From: Lentisphaerae bacterium GWF2_45_14
Lineage (GTDB): Bacteria; Verrucomicrobiota; Lentisphaeria; Victivallales; GWF2-45-14
Direction: 5' to 3'
Assembly: GCA_001804785.1 (NCBI GenBank)
Contig: MHBG01000058.1
Coordinates: 19,993 to 83,992, forward strand
DNA: 64,000 nucleotides
Below the pieces are notes generated by a model. It was not told the DNA's origin. It saw only the letters and a list, made by a program, of their open reading frames with translations, and did no database searches. The number at the start of each line of letters is the position of its first letter. Position 1 is the first letter of the stretch. Shown here one piece after another: positions 61,155 through 64,000 of the stretch. The position numbers and the translations under genes are program-made.

Positions 61155-61802
61155 TTACGGAATATAGTCGGCTGTTGAAAGCTGATTTTGTCTTTTGCCT
61201 TCTACGTGCCCGTCAATGAAAAGACAGTTGACTTTTCCGAGGTGCAGATAACCTACCCGTTCCGGCGATACATCGAATTTGTATCCCGGAGCATTTACGT
61301 CATTGCTCATATCCGATATCAGGATTATCTGGGATGGTCTTCCTATCCTGCTGATTTTGAAAAGATAATATCCCGGAGAACCACCCGGATTTGCTATGGA
61401 GTAAGATACACCATAACTGTAAATCCTTATTGTCTGCGTCGTGCTTGTCCCCATGAATGCATTGGAATGTTCGGTGCATCCGTTTATGTCGTTTCCCAGG
61501 AGGTATTTAGCCTGGTTTGCCTGAGGCAGGAGGGCGTCCCTGAGCCAACTGTCCCATATGTTCCAGTTTGTCACGGACGGCGAACTGTAATAGCGCCCCA
61601 TCTGATGAGGCGGCAGATAATCCTGCCATGCATCAGCATAGATGTGGACGCCCGTCGTCCACTGCTTGAGATTGTTTGCGCACATAATCGTTCGGCCTGT
61701 ACTCTTGGCTCTTCCTAGAGCAGGAAGGAGCATGGATGCCAGCATCGCGATAATCGAAATCACAACAAGCAATTCAATGAGCGTAAAACGCAGTGCCTTC
61801 AT
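61155..61802 (-). CDS. Pseudopilin-like protein, H-X9-DG type (copy B)
   Basis: A 215-residue protein: [20 protein letters not shown] at the N-terminus, [20 protein letters not shown] near the C-terminus. Very similar to copy A over its whole length. The ATG at 61802 overlaps the stop of the regulator gene (ATGA) and has GAGGAG upstream; a start three codons earlier is less likely. Direct translational coupling of a pseudopilin to an HTH/solute-binding regulator is unusual and ties the two together functionally. Confidence 0.88.
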   Translation of the reverse strand: MKALRFTLIELLVVISIIAMLASMLLPALGRAKSTGRTIMCANNLKQWTTGVHIYADAWQDYLPPHQMGRYYSSPSVTNWNIWDSWLRDALLPQANQAKYLLGNDINGCTEHSNAFMGTSTTQTIRIYSYGVSYSIANPGGSPGYYLFKISRIGRPSQIILISDMSNDVNAPGYKFDVSPERVGYLHLGKVNCLFIDGHVEGKRQNQLSTADYIP

Positions 61803-63157
61803 ACGGCGCACTCCTCTCTCTGGCGATATTTAAAATTCCTTATGCTTAAGAAGGTTCTTACCGCATCGGCTAACCTCTTCGTTGAACGGTCTATATCAAT
61901 ATCACTTTCAAGTATCTGCTTTATCCCATCCTTTATCAGCATTGCGAGTTCTGGCGAATCTATATTGTATTCGGCGGTTATCTTCGGAGCTTCCGTGATA
62001 AATAGGAAATCGCGGTGGTCTTCTATGTCTATGCTTTTCAATGCGGAAGATTTTCTTATAGGAATTCCATACTTCAGCTTCCCGATATGATTCTGCAACT
62101 CTTCGGACAGCATAAGTTTTACCATTTTAGTGACGGTGTTTATATCCGTGCATGATTTTCTTACGCAGAGAAGATCGGTTGCCTGCGCCGTTATGTCGAG
62201 ACCGCCTTCGATGTGGGGCAGGGGAGCTGTTCCCCAGTTTTTTAGCCCGGCCTTTTCTATGAGCGGCAACTCTTCGCGGGCTGACACCATGAATGCCATT
62301 TCTCCTTTGATGAAGGATTCCGCGTTCATCCGGCGATAGTCGTCCGGAATTTTGAATCCTACTGCGTTCCTGAGTTCTCTAAAAAGTTTTATGCCGTGCC
62401 TTGTTTTGGGGTGGTCTATCATTACCGGATCGTCTTTGTCGTAGGAGAGGAGGGCGCCGCCTGCTCTGAAAATGAAGTTCATGAAAACATGGGGCTCCGG
62501 ACACCAGTTGATTATATTTGCTTCAGGCAGAGCCTGCTTGATTTTTTTGATACATGAAATGAAGTCATTCCATGTCCAGTTGTGTGACGGCTGTTTGCAG
62601 TTTGCCTTTTTCAGTATTTCGGTATTATAGAAAATCACGCGTGGCGAGAATATTATCGGCAGTCCTGAAAGTTTTTCGTCTATGTAGAAGGTTTTGAACG
62701 GGTGGGTGAAGAATTCGGATTTGTCGGGATAGCATTCGTTGAATATTTCGCCGAGATCCATGTAGTCGCCGTGCTCTGACTGTACGCTCCATGTAGTCCT
62801 GATTTCGAATGTGCTTTTCGGAAAGCCCGTGGATATTCTGAGTTCCGGCAGTTCCTTTGCCAGCATTTCTTTGAAGCCTGACAGCCAGGGAAGTCTGTTT
62901 TCTCCTGTGAACAGTGATATATTGGTCTGGAGTATTCTTTCGTTCCACTTCTGTTGCACGAATGTTCCTTTTCTTGGGAAGGACTCGAGTATGCCGTTTT
63001 TGACGAGGAGATCAAGGCTCTGCTGGACTTTCGCAAAGGATATTTTCAAATTCTGAGCTATGTCGCGAGCTCCGGGCAGCTTATCGCCGCCCTTGAGCAT
63101 TCCGGACTCAAGCTGACTTGTTATGTGGGCCAGCACCTGCGATACCTTATTTTCCAT
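61799..63157 (-). CDS. GntR-type HTH fused to an extracellular-solute-binding-protein (family 1) domain
   Basis: A 452-residue regulator. Residues 1-70 are a GntR winged HTH (ENKVSQVLAHITSQLESGML, AQNLKISFAKVQQSLDLLVK, RKGTFVQQ). The rest (about 85-440) is a periplasmic sugar-binding-protein fold (FYIDEKLSGLPIIFSPRVIF, YNTEILKKANCKQPS, AFMVSAREELPLIEK). There is no signal peptide, so a binding-protein domain has been reused inside the cell as a sugar sensor, much as the LacI family did with another fold. The ATG at 63157 has GGAGAAG upstream; the TTG at 63184 is rejected because it lies next to the -10. Probable master regulator of the operon it heads. The effector is likely an oligosaccharide. 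Confidence 0.85.
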   Translation of the reverse strand: MENKVSQVLAHITSQLESGMLKGGDKLPGARDIAQNLKISFAKVQQSLDLLVKNGILESFPRKGTFVQQKWNERILQTNISLFTGENRLPWLSGFKEMLAKELPELRISTGFPKSTFEIRTTWSVQSEHGDYMDLGEIFNECYPDKSEFFTHPFKTFYIDEKLSGLPIIFSPRVIFYNTEILKKANCKQPSHNWTWNDFISCIKKIKQALPEANIINWCPEPHVFMNFIFRAGGALLSYDKDDPVMIDHPKTRHGIKLFRELRNAVGFKIPDDYRRMNAESFIKGEMAFMVSAREELPLIEKAGLKNWGTAPLPHIEGGLDITAQATDLLCVRKSCTDINTVTKMVKLMLSEELQNHIGKLKYGIPIRKSSALKSIDIEDHRDFLFITEAPKITAEYNIDSPELAMLIKDGIKQILESDIDIDRSTKRLADAVRTFLSIRNFKYRQREECAV

Positions 63158-63182
63158 AGTGACGCTTCTCCATCTATTTAAC

Positions 63183-63211
63183 AATATAGCGGCTCATGCT
63201 GACATTGTCAA
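63183..63211 (-). promoter_or_regulatory. Promoter of the six-gene pseudopilin operon
   Basis: On the minus strand: TTGACA (63211-63206), 17 bp, TATATT (63188-63183). Transcription would start near 63176, 20 bp before the regulator ATG. The palindrome TGACATTGTCA overlaps the -35. Confidence 0.75.
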
Positions 63212-63278
63212 GGCTGTTTAATTTTTTTTAAAGCTCGCTTACTTTGACATTTAAGCTCAAATTCTACTGACATAGTCA
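63200..63278. promoter_or_regulatory. Pair of TGACAT(T/A)GTCA sites, putative GntR-SBP operators
   Basis: TGACATTGTCA (63200-63210) and TGACATAGTCA (63268-63278) are matching palindromes 68 bp apart; a half-site TTGACATTTAA lies between (63244-63254). Both full sites share the context CTGACAT-GTCA-GG. One overlaps the -35. They are good candidates for binding by the HTH regulator encoded immediately downstream (inference). Confidence 0.55.
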
Positions 63279-63356
63279 GGTTGTTTTTTGCAAGATTCAG
63301 TTCATTTATGTATTTTTCCCGCTAAAAGAAAAAAACTAAAAAAATCCTATTTGCAG

Positions 63357-63384
63357 TTGAAAATTTTCCTTCACAATTTAAAAT
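63357..63384 (+). promoter_or_regulatory. Promoter of tRNA-Asp
   Basis: TTGAAA (63357-63362), 16 bp, TAAAAT (63379-63384), about 20 bp before the first base of the tRNA. Confidence 0.5.
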
Positions 63385-63403
63385 AAGAACTCCTGACCAA
63401 CGC

Positions 63404-63480
63404 GGGGGCGTAGCTCAATTGGTTAGAGTGCCACCCTGTCACGGTGGATGTTGCGGGTTCGAGTCCCGTCGCTCCCGCCA
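63404..63480 (+). tRNA. tRNA-Asp (anticodon GTC)
   Basis: A complete 77-base cloverleaf: acceptor GGGGGCG paired with CGCTCCC (one G-U), D arm GCTCAATTGGTTAGAGTG, anticodon arm CCACC-CTGTCAC-GGTGG with anticodon GTC at 63438-63440, T arm CGGGTTCGAGTCCCG, discriminator G and an encoded CCA. All identity features for aspartate (GTC, discriminator G) are present. Confidence 0.96.
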
Positions 63481-64000
63481 CTTTCAATCTCAAGACTTAT
63501 CAAATTCTGCTTCTGCTTTGCTCGTGACATGGTACCCTCTCCTTTTTTTTTAAATTAATCGTGCATGGTTTTATTCCTTTTTATGCCATTTCCGAGTCAA
63601 TCCCCTTGACTGTAAGGCCTTCCCCCTATTAAATAATAAGCGGAGGAATTGGAATGAAACGGCCTTATCGTCCTGTTCTCCCAACTTAAATTTAACTGAA
63701 AGACTTTAGATGTTTGTTAAGCCGACGCGGCTTTAATCAAGATGCGATGGAAAATAAGAAAGAGCAAAGGGGAGCTAAAATGAATAGAGAAATTACAAGT
63801 AATACATAAAATAAAATTTTAGATTTCATTCAGCTAGTCCATGAAGTACATCATTAAAGTTTAATGTAGTGCCAACTGAGCAATTAATATTAAAGGCTTG
63901 GTTAGGGTACCAAGAGCCAATAACACGATCTATACCTGCGAGTATGTAAATTTTTTTGTGTAAATGGACATAGCAGTTAAATTAACGAGAAAGGAAAAAA
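63481..64000. other. AT-rich region after tRNA-Asp without recognised genes
   Basis: 520 bp with lower GC than the rest. Contents: a tight hairpin AAGCCG-ACG-CGGCTT (63719-63733) without a T-run; two very short plus-strand frames with strong ribosome sites, at 63654 (MKRPYRPVLPT, 11 codons, after GCGGAGGAATTGG) and 63780 (MNREITSNT, 9 codons, after GGGGAG); and an inverted repeat TAAGGCC/GGCCTTA (63612, 63660) that could pair around the first ribosome site. On the minus strand a start-less frame ends GIDRVIGSWYPNQAFNINCS then VGTTLNFNDVLHGLAE and stop near 63829; it looks protein-like but is not recognised. Could be decayed mobile DNA or a contig end. Confidence 0.4.

Noticed and set aside
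63374..63531. Minus-strand frame with a good ribosome site (MSRAKQKQNLISLEIE) running into tRNA-Asp and giving GGSDGTRTRN
   Set aside because: The GGSDGTRTR part is the well-known translation of an antisense tRNA and the frame ends within the tRNA, so it is not a gene; the first 16 codons alone show nothing recognisable.
1..64000. CRISPR array, insertion sequence, transposase or rRNA
   Set aside because: No regularly spaced repeats, transposase motifs or rRNA sequence were seen on either strand.

Overview
The window reads as chromosomal DNA from an anaerobic, polysaccharide-degrading bacterium of the PVC group, most likely Lentisphaerota (Victivallis-like). The evidence is four short secreted proteins with the type IV pilin-like start [15 protein letters not shown] and a C-terminal H-X9-D(G/N) motif, sitting beside large secreted polysaccharide-acting proteins; a GreA domain on a very long N-terminal extension, as in Chlamydiae; a GntR-type HTH fused to a sugar-binding-protein domain; and a fused flavodiiron oxygen/NO reductase. 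This placement is inferred from gene content, with no rRNA in view.

Layout. 1-1.5 kb: a CecR-like TetR regulator and the start of an efflux membrane-fusion lipoprotein that runs off the left edge. 1.5-4.2 kb: a MerR regulator translationally coupled to a VIT/VWA protein. 4.2-10 kb: the fused flavodiiron/rubredoxin/reductase protein, the giant GreA-like protein and a metallophosphoesterase. 10-15.6 kb: an IclR-led catabolic operon (GH42, SDR, UlaG-like hydrolase, galactonate-dehydratase-like enolase). 15.8-23.2 kb: a malonate decarboxylase operon (SGNH hydrolase, mdcA, C, D, E, an mdcG-mdcB fusion, mdcH, GntR regulator) behind a perfect GntR-type operator. 23.4-29.1 kb: a large glutamate dehydrogenase, clpA and clpS. 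29.1-34.2 kb: an AraC regulator facing a uroporphyrinogen-decarboxylase-like methyltransferase, DNA polymerase IV and a membrane TPR protein. 34.2-39.3 kb: a pseudopilin, heparinase and Gfo/Idh/MocA operon with a divergent AraC regulator. 39.4-45.4 kb: a radical SAM protein, an orphan small gene, and a ROK kinase-ppx-ppk1 polyphosphate operon.

45.5-46.8 kb is a small gene graveyard: an internally deleted HpcH/HpaI aldolase, a frameshifted SDR front half and an aldo/keto reductase back half fused by deletion. 46.8-53.8 kb holds a DegT aminotransferase, larC with a coupled small membrane protein, and dnaE. 53.9-63.2 kb is a six-gene operon: an HTH-solute-binding fusion regulator, three pseudopilins, a beta-helix protein and a PcRGLX/YetA-like protein. 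A tRNA-Asp follows, then about 520 bp of AT-rich DNA with no recognised gene.

The best candidates for a little-described system are the pseudopilin plus polysaccharide-enzyme operons under dedicated regulators (two in this window), the transporterless malonate operon with a cytoplasmic SGNH hydrolase as its first gene, and the MerR/VIT-VWA pair whose promoter carries three 12-bp tandem repeats.
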